Source: Sphingomonas sp. 28-63-12
GTDB lineage: Bacteria > Pseudomonadota > Alphaproteobacteria > Sphingomonadales > Sphingomonadaceae
Assembly: GCA_002281535.1 (NCBI GenBank)
Contig: NCGD01000014.1
Location: 35,927-99,926 of the forward strand
DNA length: 64,000 nucleotides
Direction: 5' to 3'
Position numbers and translations under genes: made by a program. The stretch's first letter is position 1, and every line of letters starts with the position of its first letter. The notes beneath the pieces were generated by a model that was not told the DNA's origin, did no database searches, and saw only the letters and a list, made by a program, of their open reading frames with translations. This document shows, one piece after another, positions 45,772 to 56,320 of this stretch.

Positions 45772-45850
45772 TACCCGGGCGAAAGCCGGGGCCCAGGGAT
45801 GCAGCCGACTGCGTTTGGGGACCTGGGCTCCCGCGTTCGCGGGAGAACGG
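45772..45850. repeat. Composite palindromic repeat (REP/BIME-like)
   Basis: Two small hairpins, CCCGGGCGAAAGCCGGG and CCCGCGTTCGCGGG, are held together by GCCCAGG and its complement CCTGGGC, making one nested inverted structure. Sequences of the type 'CCGGGGCCCAGG ... CCTGGGCTCCCGC' are dispersed in alphaproteobacterial genomes. It lies between the convergent flippase and purH genes. Confidence 0.75.
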
Positions 45851-45906
45851 TTCCGTCAGAAGAAAATCGTCGCTGGGGCGTTACTGGGCTGACTTGAAAG
45901 AGGCTT

Positions 45907-45923
45907 CCCCGGCCTTGCCGGGG
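45907..45923. terminator. Short GC hairpin near the end of purH
   Basis: CCCCGGC, CTT, GCCGGGG forms a perfect 7-bp hairpin 45 bases beyond the purH stop. It is not followed by a strong T-run on either strand, so a terminator role is likely but not certain. Confidence 0.4.
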
Positions 45924-45967
45924 GCGCGATTCCATCGTCCGCTAATCGCGCGCGCCCCGCCTCGCGA

Positions 45968-47557
45968 TCAGTGGCGAAAGTGACGCATACCGGTGAAGAC
46001 CATGGCGAGCCCTGCCGCATCCGCCGCGGCGATGACTTCAGCATCGCGGATCGATCCGCCGGGCTGGATCACCGCCGTTGCGCCCGCTTCCACCGCGGCG
46101 AGCAGGCCATCGGCAAAGGGAAAGAACGCGTCCGAAGCGACGGCCGACCCGATCGTGCGCGGGATAGGCCAGCCCGCCTTTTCGGCGGCGTCCTTGGCTT
46201 TCCATGCTGCAATCCGGGCGGATTCGACGCGGTTCATTTGCCCTGCGCCGATCCCCGCCGTCGCGCCATCCTTGGCATAAATGATCGCGTTCGACTTGAC
46301 GTGCTTGGCAACCGTCCAGGCGAAGCAACAGTCGGCCAGTTCCTGCGCAGTCGGCTGGCGCTTGGTGACGACCGTCAACGCATCGGCCGCGATGGCGCCA
46401 TTGTCGCGCGACTGGACCAGCCAGCCGCCGGCAATCGACTTGGCAAAAAGCCCGCCCCGCGCCGGATCGGGCAACGCGCCCGTCAGCAAAAGCCGCAGAT
46501 TCTTCTTGGCCGCAAACAGCGCGATCGCTTCCTCATCGGCGTCGGGCGCAATGACGACTTCGGTGAAGATACCAGTGATCGCCCGTGCCGTTGCCGCATC
46601 GAGCCGGCGATTGAGCGCAATGATGCCGCCAAAGGCCGAGACGGTGTCGCAGGCAAAGGCCTCGGCATAAGCCGCGTCAATCGTCGCGGCGGTGGCGACG
46701 CCGCACGGGTTGGCGTGCTTGACGATAACGCAGGTCGGTGCTGAATCGCGGAATTCGCTGATGAGTTCGAGCGCGGCATCGGCATCGTTGTAATTGTTAT
46801 AGCTTAGCGCCTTGCCTTGCACTTGCCGCGCCTGCCCGATCCCGCGCGCTGCCGGACCGGTTGCTCCATAGAAGGCGGCCGCCTGGTGAGGATTTTCACC
46901 ATAGCGCAGGATTTCGCCGCGCTTGAGCGTGAGCGGCAGGGTTTCGGGGAATTGTTCGCCCTGATCAGCAAAGCCGAACCAACTCGCGATCATGCCATCA
47001 TAGGCGGCGGTTGCGGCAAAGGCGCGCGCGGCGAGGCGGCGGCGCAGATCAAGCGTCGTCGCGCCGCCCTGCGCGTCCATCTCGGCAACCAGCGCAGCAT
47101 AGTCGGACGGATCGGTGACGATCGTGACAAATTGATGATTTTTGGCGGCCGAGCGCACCATCGATGGGCCCCCAATATCGATATTCTCGATGATCTCGGC
47201 GCGGTCGGCGCCCTTCGCCACGGTCGCCTCGAAAGGATAGAGATTGACGACGACCAGGTCGATTGCACCGATCCCGTGCGCCGTCATCGACGCGACATGT
47301 GCCGGATCATCCCGCACCGCGAGCAGCCCGCCATGGACGATCGGGTGCAGCGTCTTGACCCGCCCGTCCATCATTTCGGGAAAGCCGGTCAGGTCGCTGA
47401 TATCGCGAACACTCAACCCCGCATCGCGCAGCGCTTTGGCGGTGCCGCCGGTCGAGACCAGTTCGACGCCGTGCCGCACCAAGGCCTGGCCAAGATCGAC
47501 GATTCCGCTCTTGTCGGAAACCGACAGCAGGGCACGAGTCACGGGAACAAGGGTCAT
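45968..47557 (-). CDS. purH: Bifunctional purine biosynthesis protein PurH
   Basis: Carries out the last two steps of IMP synthesis: AICAR formylation and IMP ring closure. ATG 47557 ([20 protein letters not shown]) follows GGAGG; the in-frame extension upstream lies in the heparinase gene. The MGS-like IMP cyclohydrolase domain comes first ([33 protein letters not shown]), then the formyltransferase ([43 protein letters not shown]). Length 529 residues is standard. Thirty-two bases separate it from the heparinase-family gene upstream on the same strand. Confidence 0.98.
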   Translation of the reverse strand: MTLVPVTRALLSVSDKSGIVDLGQALVRHGVELVSTGGTAKALRDAGLSVRDISDLTGFPEMMDGRVKTLHPIVHGGLLAVRDDPAHVASMTAHGIGAIDLVVVNLYPFEATVAKGADRAEIIENIDIGGPSMVRSAAKNHQFVTIVTDPSDYAALVAEMDAQGGATTLDLRRRLAARAFAATAAYDGMIASWFGFADQGEQFPETLPLTLKRGEILRYGENPHQAAAFYGATGPAARGIGQARQVQGKALSYNNYNDADAALELISEFRDSAPTCVIVKHANPCGVATAATIDAAYAEAFACDTVSAFGGIIALNRRLDAATARAITGIFTEVVIAPDADEEAIALFAAKKNLRLLLTGALPDPARGGLFAKSIAGGWLVQSRDNGAIAADALTVVTKRQPTAQELADCCFAWTVAKHVKSNAIIYAKDGATAGIGAGQMNRVESARIAAWKAKDAAEKAGWPIPRTIGSAVASDAFFPFADGLLAAVEAGATAVIQPGGSIRDAEVIAAADAAGLAMVFTGMRHFRH

Positions 47558-47589
47558 TGGAACCTCCAGGATCGCCCTGCCCTGCCCGC

Positions 47590-49326
47590 TCAGCTCGCGC
47601 GCTTCAAGGCCCAGCTGATATTGGCGCCGCCCGCTGGCGCCTCGCCGGTCACTACGAGCTGCTGGGTTGGCTGCGGCCGACCATCGCCATCGACCCACAG
47701 GCTGTCCTCGATCGCCAGCGCGCCGCCCCGGCAGCGAAATTGCCATAGCGACCCGGCGGGCAGCCGCAACAACGCGGCCTGGCCATCTGCGGTCGGCGAA
47801 ACCTCCACGCCGGCGCCGAGATGGAATCGCACGGCATAGGGCGTCATGGCCGCCTTGCGCTTGCGGCCAACCGGCAACAGCATATCCTCGCCGCGTAGGT
47901 CGCGGCCATCGGCGGAAAGGATCAGCTGGCGGCGATGGAGGAAGCCGAAGCGCCGGGCATAACCATCATGGCTTGCCTCGATCCGGCTCGAACTATCGCT
48001 TTCCTGTCGGCTCAGCTCGACCTCGGCGACACCCCGGCCAAGTGTGCCGTCGGCGTGGATCGCGGTGGAATTGCTGTCGCCAACCACCAGCGTGGAATGC
48101 GCCGCCGTCGTTCGCAGCCCCTCGGCAAGCGCGGGGGAGACGATTGCGGTTACGCTGCGGGCGCCGCCGCAATTGACGATCAGCCGCTGGGCCCCATCCG
48201 AAAATTCAAACGCGAGCGTCGACCCGCAGCCCCCTTCGACCAGCCGGGCAACCGGGGGGGGCGCCGCATCGATGATCAGCACGCTGTTGCCGGCGGCCAG
48301 GCGCTGATAGCCCCAGTCGCGCGCCTGGCGCAGCGCCCGGGTCCGCACTCCGGTGGCCGCAACCACCTGATCGATCACGGTGCCGGGCACCGGCCCGCCG
48401 CCTTGCCAGCTCGACAGCCCGTGATCGCCATGACAGATGCCGAGCAATGCCGGCACCATCGCGGCGATCGTCTCCACCAGCCTGGCCGGTGGTTCGAGCC
48501 GGCGCGCGATATAGGCTTCGCGCAGCGTGGTGAGCAGCATGATGATGTCGAGCTGCGCGATGGGCGCGCGCGCGACCGATCCGCCGTCGCCGAACACCGA
48601 CATGTCAATCGCGCGGGCGAGCCCGGCTTCACCCATCTTGCGCCGGATATCGCCCGCCGGAATCATCAACCCGGCTGAAATCACGCCGCACCAGGCGGCG
48701 ATCCGCGGTGCGCCGAGCGGCACCTTGTCGGCGCAGCGATCGAGATGGCGGGCGCCGCGCGCCAGCGTGTTCAGCACCAACGATCGATAGACCAGATCGC
48801 CCGAGGACAGGATCAACGGCGCATGCGCCGTCCACGCCATGATCCGCCGGCCCCAATGGTCGGCCCGCCAGGCCGGTTCGGCGACGGTTTCGGCATGCGC
48901 CGCCAGCCAGGCGCGCATCAGCTGTTCGGCGATCGGCGCGGCCTGGGCGCGGGTGGCGACGCTCGACAGGTCGCGAAGCCAGGCACTGCTGTGAATATAA
49001 TCGGCAAAGCTTTTGGAAAATTCCGGCTTGGCAAGGTTGAGCTCGGCAATCGGGCGGCTTTCGCCGCGCACCGTGACGATTCCCTCGAGCAAGGCGGCAC
49101 CGCGCTTCAGATCACCGAGAAACGGATCATCGGGCACCGCGATCAGTTTCAGCGGATAGCGTCCCTTCAGCCGCAGCCCGTGGATAGGGGTCCGCCAAGT
49201 CAGCCGGTAGAGTCGCTCGGCAAGTTGCTGGGCGAGCGACAGGCCCTTGTCACCGCCCAGTCTGACGAGCCGCTTGCCCTCCTCGATCCCGTCGGCGCCG
49301 GTCTCGCGATCGTCCTTGTCGATCAC
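47590..49326 (-). CDS. Heparinase II/III-family protein
   Basis: A 578-residue protein with an N-terminal alpha/alpha toroid ([39 protein letters not shown]) and a C-terminal beta-sandwich ([39 protein letters not shown]). The pattern is that of polysaccharide lyases of the heparinase II/III group, but no signal peptide is seen, which is typical of the version found next to purH in alphaproteobacteria. Its ATG overlaps the rpe stop (ATGA). Its natural substrate, possibly a cell-wall or exopolysaccharide chain, is unknown. Confidence 0.87.
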   Translation of the reverse strand: MIDKDDRETGADGIEEGKRLVRLGGDKGLSLAQQLAERLYRLTWRTPIHGLRLKGRYPLKLIAVPDDPFLGDLKRGAALLEGIVTVRGESRPIAELNLAKPEFSKSFADYIHSSAWLRDLSSVATRAQAAPIAEQLMRAWLAAHAETVAEPAWRADHWGRRIMAWTAHAPLILSSGDLVYRSLVLNTLARGARHLDRCADKVPLGAPRIAAWCGVISAGLMIPAGDIRRKMGEAGLARAIDMSVFGDGGSVARAPIAQLDIIMLLTTLREAYIARRLEPPARLVETIAAMVPALLGICHGDHGLSSWQGGGPVPGTVIDQVVAATGVRTRALRQARDWGYQRLAAGNSVLIIDAAPPPVARLVEGGCGSTLAFEFSDGAQRLIVNCGGARSVTAIVSPALAEGLRTTAAHSTLVVGDSNSTAIHADGTLGRGVAEVELSRQESDSSSRIEASHDGYARRFGFLHRRQLILSADGRDLRGEDMLLPVGRKRKAAMTPYAVRFHLGAGVEVSPTADGQAALLRLPAGSLWQFRCRGGALAIEDSLWVDGDGRPQPTQQLVVTGEAPAGGANISWALKRAS

Positions 49327-49994
49327 GATCCTCTCAGCGCGGCGATATTGGCGGCATATTGATCGGACCCGCCCCGGAACGCCGCAGTGCCCGCCACCAG
49401 CGCATCTGCGCCCGCCGCGATACAGGCGCGCGCGATCGTCGCATCGACACCGCCATCGACCTCAAGGTCGACAGGCTTGCCAAGCTTGTCGATCATCTTG
49501 CGGATCGCCTCGATCTTGCGCACCTGCGAGGAAATGAAGCTCTGCCCGCCAAAGCCCGGATTGACGCTCATCACCAGCACGAGATCGACTTCTTCAAGGA
49601 CATAATCGAGCATTTTTGCCGGGGTAGCCGGATTAAGCACCACACCGGCGCGCTTGCCGAGTGCCTTGATCCGCTGCAGCGTGCGGTGAAGATGCGGCCC
49701 GGCTTCCGGGTGGACGGTGATCGTGTCGGCACCGGCATCGGCAAAGGCATCGAGATACGCGTCAACCGGCGAGATCATCAGATGCACGTCGAACGGTTTG
49801 CTCGTGTGTGCCCGCAGCGCCTTGATGACGGCGGGGCCAATCGTGATGTTGGGCACGAAATGTCCGTCCATCACATCGACATGGATCCAGTCCGCCCCCG
49901 CTGCATCGATGGCACGGATTTCCTCGCCAAGGCGCGCAAAATCAGCGGAGAGGATGGACGGCGCGATACGGACGGGGTTCGGCATGACGCGCAT
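49323..49994 (-). CDS. rpe: Ribulose-phosphate 3-epimerase
   Basis: Interconverts ribulose 5-phosphate and xylulose 5-phosphate in the pentose phosphate pathway. A 223-residue TIM barrel with [17 protein letters not shown], the metal-binding [17 protein letters not shown] and [18 protein letters not shown] and the closing [20 protein letters not shown], plus GTAAFRG near the end. It overlaps the heparinase-family gene by ATGA and follows rsmB by 34 bases. Confidence 0.97.
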   Translation of the reverse strand: MRVMPNPVRIAPSILSADFARLGEEIRAIDAAGADWIHVDVMDGHFVPNITIGPAVIKALRAHTSKPFDVHLMISPVDAYLDAFADAGADTITVHPEAGPHLHRTLQRIKALGKRAGVVLNPATPAKMLDYVLEEVDLVLVMSVNPGFGGQSFISSQVRKIEAIRKMIDKLGKPVDLEVDGGVDATIARACIAAGADALVAGTAAFRGGSDQYAANIAALRGS

Positions 49995-50028
49995 GTAGCA
50001 GAGTCGCGGCCCCCCGCAAGATTGCTGG

Positions 50029-51342
50029 TCAGCCGGTGCGTATCATTCGCGCGATGAAAAAGCCGTCGCAGCCGCCCAGATCGCTGCCGGGTTCGGCAAG
50101 CGTGCCTGGCAGCGTGCGCAGCCAGCCGCGCGAATGCGCCAGCATGCCGGGTGGCAGTTCATCGGTCCGCACCGGATCGATCGCAAAATCGGCGCGGCTT
50201 GCAAGGAATGCCTCCAATTGCGCTTCACCCTCGGCCGGTTCGAGCGAACAGACCGCATAGACCAGCACCCCGCCGGGTCGCACCCAATCTGCCGCTCGCG
50301 CCAGCAACTGCGTTTGGAGCGCGGCCATTTCCGATATTTGCGATGGAAGCACGCGGTGGAGCACATCGGGATGGCGGCGGAAAATGCCGGTCGCGCTGCA
50401 AGGCGCGTCGAGCAGCACGACATCGGCAGGCGCCTTAGGAGACCATTTGAGCGCATCGGCGGTGACGATATTGGCCTGGAGATTCGTTCGTTCGAGATTG
50501 TCGCGAAGTCGCGCGAGACGACTTTCGTTATTGTCGACCGCGGTCACTTTCCAGCCTGCAGCCGCGAGCTGCAGTGTTTTGCCACCCGGCGCGGCACAAA
50601 GATCGATCGCCTGGCCCTCACCCCGGCCTATCAGCCGCGCGGCGAGCGAGGCCGCCAAATCCTGCACCCACCAGCTGCCCTCGCTAAAGCCCTCCATATC
50701 GGGAATCGCTGCGTGATCGGCGAGGCGGAGATGGCCGGGCATCAGGCTGACGCCGTTCAGGCGCGCAGCGAGATCATCAGTTTGGGTATCGTCAGCGAGC
50801 GTCAGATCGAGCGCAGGCGGCACGGCGAGCGCCCGTTCGGCCGCGATCACCACCGCATCGCCCCAGGCCGCCTGCCAGCGCAGCGCGACGGGCACGGGGA
50901 GCGAGGGATGTTCGGGCAGCACCGCATTGCCGCGCACCAGCGTGCCGAACACACCGTGGACGAGTTTACGCGGGCCGCCATCGACCAACGGCAGCACCGT
51001 GGAGATCGCGGCATGCGCGGGCGTGCCAAGCGCGAGCGCCTGGACCAGCGCGATGCGCAGCGCCATCCGCGCCTTGGCATCGTCGGGGAGCACGCGCTGC
51101 GTGGCAGAGTCGATCAGCGCGTCAAGATCGACCATCCGTCGCAGGGTTTCGGCGGCGATGGCATGGACCAGTGCCCGATCGTCGGCACGCGATATTTCCC
51201 GGGAGGCTGGGCCGAGCGCCTGTTCAAGCGGCTGGCCGCGCCGGATCACCGCATCGAGCACGCGCAGCGCCGCGCGGCGAACGGGCAGACCGGGGGCGTC
51301 TTCGGCAGGTTTCTCGGGCGATCGGGGGGGACGCACTTGCAA
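50029..51342 (-). CDS. rsmB: RsmB/NOP-family 16S rRNA (cytosine-5) methyltransferase
   Basis: A 437-residue protein: N-terminal NusB-like RNA-binding domain ([20 protein letters not shown]), then the methyltransferase with SAM motif [17 protein letters not shown], the two catalytic cysteines in [16 protein letters not shown] and [15 protein letters not shown], and [20 protein letters not shown]. The expected target is C967 of 16S rRNA. Divergent from the SDHAF4-like gene by 51 bases. Same-strand genes rpe, heparinase-family and purH follow in close succession and may share its message. Confidence 0.92.
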   Translation of the reverse strand: MQVRPPRSPEKPAEDAPGLPVRRAALRVLDAVIRRGQPLEQALGPASREISRADDRALVHAIAAETLRRMVDLDALIDSATQRVLPDDAKARMALRIALVQALALGTPAHAAISTVLPLVDGGPRKLVHGVFGTLVRGNAVLPEHPSLPVPVALRWQAAWGDAVVIAAERALAVPPALDLTLADDTQTDDLAARLNGVSLMPGHLRLADHAAIPDMEGFSEGSWWVQDLAASLAARLIGRGEGQAIDLCAAPGGKTLQLAAAGWKVTAVDNNESRLARLRDNLERTNLQANIVTADALKWSPKAPADVVLLDAPCSATGIFRRHPDVLHRVLPSQISEMAALQTQLLARAADWVRPGGVLVYAVCSLEPAEGEAQLEAFLASRADFAIDPVRTDELPPGMLAHSRGWLRTLPGTLAEPGSDLGGCDGFFIARMIRTG

Positions 51343-51393
51343 TGGCTCCTGTCAGGCCCGATTTCAGGGGCCGGATATTATTGGAGAACTGCC

Positions 51394-51561
51394 ATGGGCC
51401 AGCGCCCGCCCCATGTGAAGCCACCCGCCCATCTTTCCCGCAACACGCCGGTACCCGAACCCGAGCCGGTAGCAGCCGAACACGAAGGCGACGATCCGCT
51501 GGGGCTCAATCCCGTGCGCTATGGTGATTGGGCGTTGAAGGGAATTGCGGTAGATTTCTGA
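51394..51561 (+). CDS. DUF1674 protein, succinate dehydrogenase assembly factor 4 (SDHAF4) homologue
   Basis: A 55-residue gene starting at ATG 51394 behind TTGGAGAAC. It ends with DPLGLNPVRYGDWALKGIAVDF: the D-P-x-R-Y-G-D-W-x-x-K-G-x-x-x-D-F pattern that defines DUF1674. The mitochondrial relative SDHAF4/Sdh8 stabilises the flavinylated subunit before complex II assembly. Here it is divergent from rsmB and alone; sdh genes are not in the window. Easily missed because the same frame stays open for over 1 kb upstream, antisense to rsmB. Confidence 0.88.
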   Translation: MGQRPPHVKPPAHLSRNTPVPEPEPVAAEHEGDDPLGLNPVRYGDWALKGIAVDF

Positions 51562-51585
51562 ACGGGCGTCGATTTTTGAACGGGC

Positions 51586-52566
51586 TTAGGGGCGACTTTC
51601 TGCCCTTAGCGGCCGCGCCAGCAGGGCGCCGATCACATTGCGCACCGGCGCGCCGTCCAGCAACGCGCACACTGCATCGACGACGGGCATGTCGACGCCC
51701 GCTTCCCGCGCCGCGGCCTGCAGCACCGGTGCAGTGAAAGCCCCCTCCGCCACGCTCAGCTTGCCCGCGAGCAAATCGCCGACCGCCTGACCGTGCCCGA
51801 GCCCCACCCCAAGCGAAAAATTGCGCGAACTGGTCGACGAACAGGTCAGCACCAGATCGCCCAGGCCCGACAGCCCGGTCAGCGTTTCCGCCTTGCCGCC
51901 GCGCGCCAGCCCGAAGCGAGTCATCTCGGCAAAACCGCGCGCGATCAGCGCGGCGCGGGCATTCTGGCCGAGGCCAGCGCCTTCCACGACGCCGCACGCG
52001 ATCGCAAGGACGTTCTTGACTGCCCCGCCAATCTCGGCGCCGACCACATCGCTGCTGAGATAGGGCCTGAGCGCAGGCCCCGCGAGCCGTTCCGCCAGCC
52101 GGGCGCCAAGATCGGCATCAGCACAGGCCAGCGTCACCGCCGTCGGCATCCCCGCCGCCACCTCATGGGCGAAGGTGGGCCCCGAGAGCACGGCGATCGG
52201 GGCAACCGGATGGAGCTGGGCGGCCACCTCCCCGACCAATAATTGGGTGCCGGCTTCGATTCCCTTGGCGCAGAGCAACAACGGTGTGGCACCCACCGCC
52301 ATTTCCGCCAGCACCGCACGCACATGTTGAGCAGGCACCACCACCAGCAGTGCCTCGCATCCCGCAAGCGCGCCCAGATTGCCGGTCGCGCTGACGTCAT
52401 GACTGAGCGGTACGCCCGGTAGAAACAGCGCATTTTCATGCGTTTGGTTGATCGCCCCCACCACATCGGGCTCACGCGCCCAGAGCAGGACGGGCGCCCC
52501 ACGATACGCCGCGACCTGTGCAAGCGCGGTGCCCCAGGCGCCGCCGCCAATGACGCCGATCCTCAT
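51586..52566 (-). CDS. gpsA: NAD(P)-dependent glycerol-3-phosphate dehydrogenase
   Basis: Reduces dihydroxyacetone phosphate to sn-glycerol 3-phosphate for phospholipid synthesis. The 326-residue protein has the NAD(P) loop [40 protein letters not shown], the catalytic lysine region [20 protein letters not shown], and [21 protein letters not shown]. Its ATG overlaps the tsaD stop (52563-52566), so the two are coupled. Confidence 0.97.
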   Translation of the reverse strand: MRIGVIGGGAWGTALAQVAAYRGAPVLLWAREPDVVGAINQTHENALFLPGVPLSHDVSATGNLGALAGCEALLVVVPAQHVRAVLAEMAVGATPLLLCAKGIEAGTQLLVGEVAAQLHPVAPIAVLSGPTFAHEVAAGMPTAVTLACADADLGARLAERLAGPALRPYLSSDVVGAEIGGAVKNVLAIACGVVEGAGLGQNARAALIARGFAEMTRFGLARGGKAETLTGLSGLGDLVLTCSSTSSRNFSLGVGLGHGQAVGDLLAGKLSVAEGAFTAPVLQAAAREAGVDMPVVDAVCALLDGAPVRNVIGALLARPLRAESRP

Positions 52567-53597
52567 GCCTTCACCCCTGCCCCACGGACCGTTTCCGCCG
52601 ATGGATCAAGCGGCCAGCGCGGGCGGGCGGCGATATCGAGCGGATCGGTCAGGCCGGCTGCGAAGCGCTCGGCGCCGGCCCAGCCGATCATCGCGGCATT
52701 GTCGGTACACAGCCACAGGGGCGGCGCGACGAAGCGCAGGCTATGCGCCGCCGCCAGCGTCTCGAGGGACCCGCGTACCGCCTGATTTGCCGCAACCCCG
52801 CCGGCGACGACAAGCGCGCTTATCCCCGACAGACCGGCCAATTGCCGCGCGGTGCGATCGACCAGGCAATCGACCACCGCCTGCTGGAACGAGGCGGCAA
52901 TGTCTTCGACGCGATAGTTGCCAGTGTCGTGCGCGCGGACGACCGCGCTTTTCAGCCCGGCAAAGGAGAAATGCGGCTCGGCAGTGCCCCGCAGGGGGCG
53001 GGGCAGCGGCACCGCCTTGGCATCACCCAGCCGTGCCGCTTGCTCGACAGCGGGGCCGCCGGGGAAACCGAGCCCCAAAATTTTGGCAGTCTTGTCGAAA
53101 GCCTCGCCCGCCGCGTCATCGATCGTCGTCGCCAACCGGCGGTAGCGGTTCACCCCTTCGACCAGCAGCAGCTGGCAATGCCCCCCCGATACCAGCAGCA
53201 GCAGATAGGGAAAGGCCAGAGCCGGATCGCTCAACCGTGGCGACAAGGCATGCCCCTCGAGATGATTGACCGCGATCAGCGGCTTGCCCGCCGCATGCGC
53301 CAGCGCCTTGCCCGTCACCAGCCCGACCATCACGCCACCGATCAGCCCCGGCCCCGCCGTCGCCGCCACGGCATCGACATCCGCCAGCGTCACCCCTGCA
53401 TCGGCGAGCGCCGCCTCGACCAGCGGCACCAGGATTTCGACATGCGCGCGCGCGGCAATTTCGGGCACGACGCCACCATAGGGCCGGTGCGCGGCCTCCT
53501 GTCCGGCCAGACGATGGGCGCGCACGACGCGGTCGCTTGTCACCAATGCAGCCGCGGTTTCATCGCAGCTCGATTCAATACCCAGGATCAGCACCAT
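52563..53597 (-). CDS. tsaD: tRNA N6-adenosine threonylcarbamoyltransferase TsaD
   Basis: Transfers threonylcarbamoyl to A37 of ANN-decoding tRNAs, with TsaB and TsaE. The 344-residue ASKHA protein starts [20 protein letters not shown] and has the metal ligands in [28 protein letters not shown], and [16 protein letters not shown]. Divergent from hemC, with only 40 bases between the starts, a common arrangement in alphaproteobacteria, and followed by gpsA in ATGA overlap. Confidence 0.98.
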   Translation of the reverse strand: MVLILGIESSCDETAAALVTSDRVVRAHRLAGQEAAHRPYGGVVPEIAARAHVEILVPLVEAALADAGVTLADVDAVAATAGPGLIGGVMVGLVTGKALAHAAGKPLIAVNHLEGHALSPRLSDPALAFPYLLLLVSGGHCQLLLVEGVNRYRRLATTIDDAAGEAFDKTAKILGLGFPGGPAVEQAARLGDAKAVPLPRPLRGTAEPHFSFAGLKSAVVRAHDTGNYRVEDIAASFQQAVVDCLVDRTARQLAGLSGISALVVAGGVAANQAVRGSLETLAAAHSLRFVAPPLWLCTDNAAMIGWAGAERFAAGLTDPLDIAARPRWPLDPSAETVRGAGVKA

Positions 53598-53637
53598 GGC
53601 TTCCCTCTAGCCGCAACCGGCGCTAGCACCAACGGCG

Positions 53638-54564
53638 ATGACAATGACCCGTCCCAAACTTCGTCTCGGCACGCGCGGCTCGCCGCTTGCCCTTACCCAG
53701 GCCCGTATGGTGCGCGAAGCGCTCATGATCACGCACGGCCTTGCCGAAACCGATATCGAGATTGTCGTCATCAAGACGACGGGCGACCAGGTCCAGGACC
53801 GCGCGCTCGCCGAAATCGGCGGCAAGGCGCTGTGGACCAAGGAACTCGATCGCGCGATCCTGTCGGCCGACATTGACCTTGCGGTCCATTCGATGAAGGA
53901 TGTCGAGACGATCCGGCCCGACGGCATCGTGATCAGCGCCATGCTGCCGCGCGCCGATGTCCGTGACCGGATTATCGGCCCGGAGAGCATTGACGCGCTG
54001 CCACAGGGCGCGACGGTCGGCACGAGTTCACCCCGGCGGCAAGCACAGCTGCTGCGGCTGCGGCCCGATCTGAAGATCGTGCTGCTGCGCGGCAATGTCG
54101 ATACGCGGCTGGCCAAGGTCGCATCGGGCGAGATCGACGCCACATTGCTGGCCGCGGCGGGGCTAGACCGGCTCGGACGGCGCGATGTCGGCCGCGGGAT
54201 CGCGATTGACGTCATGCTGCCCGCCCCGGCGCAGGGCGCTGTCGGCATCGAAACACGCGCGGCCGACAGCGCAACCACCGCGCTGATCGCCGCAATCAGC
54301 CATGGGCCGACCATGGCCTGTGTCGTGGCCGAACGTGCGCTGCTGCTTGCCTTGAACGCGGATTGCCATTCGCCCCTCGCGGCGCTGGCCGAGATTGACG
54401 GCAAGCACCTGCATCTGCGCGCCGAGCTTTTCGCGGCCGACGGCAGCGCGCATGTGGTGGGCGAGGCCCGCGGGACGACCGATAATCTGGACTTTGCCGG
54501 TTGGCTCGCGACCGATCTGCTCAGCCGCGCCCCCGGCGCCGTTCGGGCATTGTTCGGCGCGTGA
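53638..54564 (+). CDS. hemC: Porphobilinogen deaminase (hydroxymethylbilane synthase)
   Basis: Polymerises four porphobilinogens to hydroxymethylbilane. The 308-residue protein has LRLGTRGSPLALTQARMV, the catalytic Asp80 in DIDLAVHSMKD, the arginine run SSPRRQAQLLRLRPDL, and Cys243 in LNADCHSPLAAL, the residue that carries the dipyrromethane cofactor. A second in-frame ATG 6 bases in is also possible. The stop lies within the GTGA that starts hemD. Confidence 0.97.
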   Translation: MTMTRPKLRLGTRGSPLALTQARMVREALMITHGLAETDIEIVVIKTTGDQVQDRALAEIGGKALWTKELDRAILSADIDLAVHSMKDVETIRPDGIVISAMLPRADVRDRIIGPESIDALPQGATVGTSSPRRQAQLLRLRPDLKIVLLRGNVDTRLAKVASGEIDATLLAAAGLDRLGRRDVGRGIAIDVMLPAPAQGAVGIETRAADSATTALIAAISHGPTMACVVAERALLLALNADCHSPLAALAEIDGKHLHLRAELFAADGSAHVVGEARGTTDNLDFAGWLATDLLSRAPGAVRALFGA

Positions 54565-55241
54565 GCCGGCTGGTCGCGGTGCTGCGGCCCGAACCCGGCA
54601 ACAGCGCAACCGTCGCGCGCGCCCAGGCGCTTGGGCTTGAGGCGCTGGCCTTGCCGCTCTTCGCGGTCGAATCGCTGCCCTGGGTGGTCCCCAACCCGGC
54701 CGGCTTTGACGCGCTGGTGCTGACCAGCGCCAATAGCGTCCGCGCGGCCGGCCCGGGCCTTGACCGGCTCAGCGCGCTTCCGGTCCTGGCGGTGGGGAGC
54801 GCCACCGCCGCCGCTGCCAGGGCAGCCGGTTTTGACGTCATGACCGTGGGCACGACCGATGCGGCGGCGCTGTTGGCAGCGGCAGGTGCAGCGGGGATGC
54901 AGCGGGTGCTCCATCTGGGTGGCCGCGAATCGATGGTCAGCATTGGTGGTATTGTTGCCGAATCGCTTGCCGTTTACGCCAGCAACAGCGTGTCGGTCCC
55001 GGTACCGATGCTCGCGAGGCTGATCGATGGCATCGCCTTGCTGCATTCCCCTCGGGCCGGGCAGCGCCTGGCCGCGCTGATCGACATCGCCGGTTTGCCC
55101 CGCGCCCGAATCATGATTGCCGCGCTCAGCGAGGCAGTTGCCACCGCAGCGGGGGCTGGTTGGCAGGCGGCAATCATCGCCGCGCACCCGGCCGACGACG
55201 CGCTGCTGGCACAGGTAGCAGCAATCGCGCGGCACGATTGA
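54561..55241 (+). CDS. hemD: Uroporphyrinogen-III synthase
   Basis: GTG 54561 (VSRLVAVLRPEPGNSATVARA). The 226-residue protein has the two-domain HemD layout: FDALVLTSANSVRAA and ALPVLAVGSATAAAARAAGF, later VLHLGGRESMV and IDGIALLHSPRAGQRLAALID, and IAALSEAVATAAGAGW near the end. HemD sequences are poorly conserved; overlap with hemC makes the call secure. It cyclises hydroxymethylbilane with inversion of ring D. Followed 32 bases on by a Mic60-like gene. Confidence 0.95.
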   Translation: MSRLVAVLRPEPGNSATVARAQALGLEALALPLFAVESLPWVVPNPAGFDALVLTSANSVRAAGPGLDRLSALPVLAVGSATAAAARAAGFDVMTVGTTDAAALLAAAGAAGMQRVLHLGGRESMVSIGGIVAESLAVYASNSVSVPVPMLARLIDGIALLHSPRAGQRLAALIDIAGLPRARIMIAALSEAVATAAGAGWQAAIIAAHPADDALLAQVAAIARHD

Positions 55242-55273
55242 CCGGGTGCGCGCGCGCGGGGATAAGGGGGCCA

Positions 55274-56260
55274 ATGAGCAGCGACGATCAATTTGCCAGC
55301 GCCCGAACGGCGCGCCCGAGTCTGCGGACGGCATTGTTGTTCGCCGGACTCGCCTTCGTGCTCGGAATTGGCGTGACGGCATTGTTCGTTCGGCAATATC
55401 GGCAATGGCTGCCGCCATCGGCGCGGGGCATGCTCGATGCCGGGCTTGGGACAGGCGCGGCGACCGGCGATTCCGCGGCAAGCGCGCCGGGCACCGGCTT
55501 TCAACCCCCGCCCGAAGCGGGTGCAGCCACCCGATCATTCGATAGCGACGCACTCGATGCCCGGCAGACGGCGATCGCCGCTCAGCTGGCAACACTGGAA
55601 GCCCGAACGATGACGATCGATCAGGAGGCGCGCGCCGCCGCCGGCAATGCCGGTAGGGCGGAAGCCCTGCTGATCGCTTTTGCCGCCCGCCGGGCGCTGG
55701 ATCGCGGGCTGGCACTCGGCGATATCGAGGCACCGCTCAAACGACGTTTCGGCGGCGCTCAGCCGCGCGCGGTAACAACGATTCTGGCATCGGCACGGGC
55801 GCCAGTGACGCTGGAAGACCTGCGGATGGCGCTGGATGCCATCGCCCCGGAGCTGACCTCAGGGGTCGCCACTGACGGATGGTGGACCAGCTTGCGCCGC
55901 GAAATTTCGAGCCTGATCGTCATTCGGCATGAGGGCACCCCGTCGCCGCGCGCCACCGATCGGCTGGCGCGGGTGCGCCGGTTGCTCGATGCCGGACAGG
56001 TAGAGGCCGCCCTAGCCGAGGTAGCGCGCCTGCCCGGCGCGCCACAGGCCAAGGCGTGGATGACAGCCGCCGGGCATTATATTGAGGCGCATGCTGCACT
56101 CGACACGATCGAAACCGCCGCGATTATCGGGCAGGGGATGAATATGTCGGTGGCAGCCACAGCACCAGCCGGTGCCGCGCCGCCCACAGCAACGGCCGCA
56201 CCGCGCCCCGTTGCCGAGCCGGCGACGGAAACCACAGCGACGGCAACCCTCACCAAATAA
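55274..56260 (+). CDS. Mitofilin/Mic60-like inner-membrane protein
   Basis: ATG 55274 (MSSDDQFASARTARPSLRTA) follows GGGGG; longer frames upstream are inside hemD. The 328-residue protein has one membrane span (residues about 19-39, LRTALLFAGLAFVLGIGVTA), a helical and Ala-rich middle likely to form a coiled coil, and a C-terminal segment RLARVRRLLDAGQVEAALAE then AKAWMTAAGHYIEAHAALD, the mitofilin signature. Alphaproteobacterial Mic60, placed in the heme operon, is regarded as the ancestor of the cristae-organising protein. A low-complexity Ala/Pro/Thr tail follows. Confidence 0.85.
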   Translation: MSSDDQFASARTARPSLRTALLFAGLAFVLGIGVTALFVRQYRQWLPPSARGMLDAGLGTGAATGDSAASAPGTGFQPPPEAGAATRSFDSDALDARQTAIAAQLATLEARTMTIDQEARAAAGNAGRAEALLIAFAARRALDRGLALGDIEAPLKRRFGGAQPRAVTTILASARAPVTLEDLRMALDAIAPELTSGVATDGWWTSLRREISSLIVIRHEGTPSPRATDRLARVRRLLDAGQVEAALAEVARLPGAPQAKAWMTAAGHYIEAHAALDTIETAAIIGQGMNMSVAATAPAGAAPPTATAAPRPVAEPATETTATATLTK

Positions 56261-56320
56261 GGACGGCGGGGCTGTGGCGAGCGCGGCAGCACGCTCGATC
56301 GCCGTGGCCGGCCGACCGGA

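Noticed and set aside
50134-51393. Plus-strand frame upstream of the SDHAF4-like gene, antisense to rsmB
   Set aside because: Only the final 55 codons carry family features; the rest is a shadow of rsmB in a GC-rich frame.
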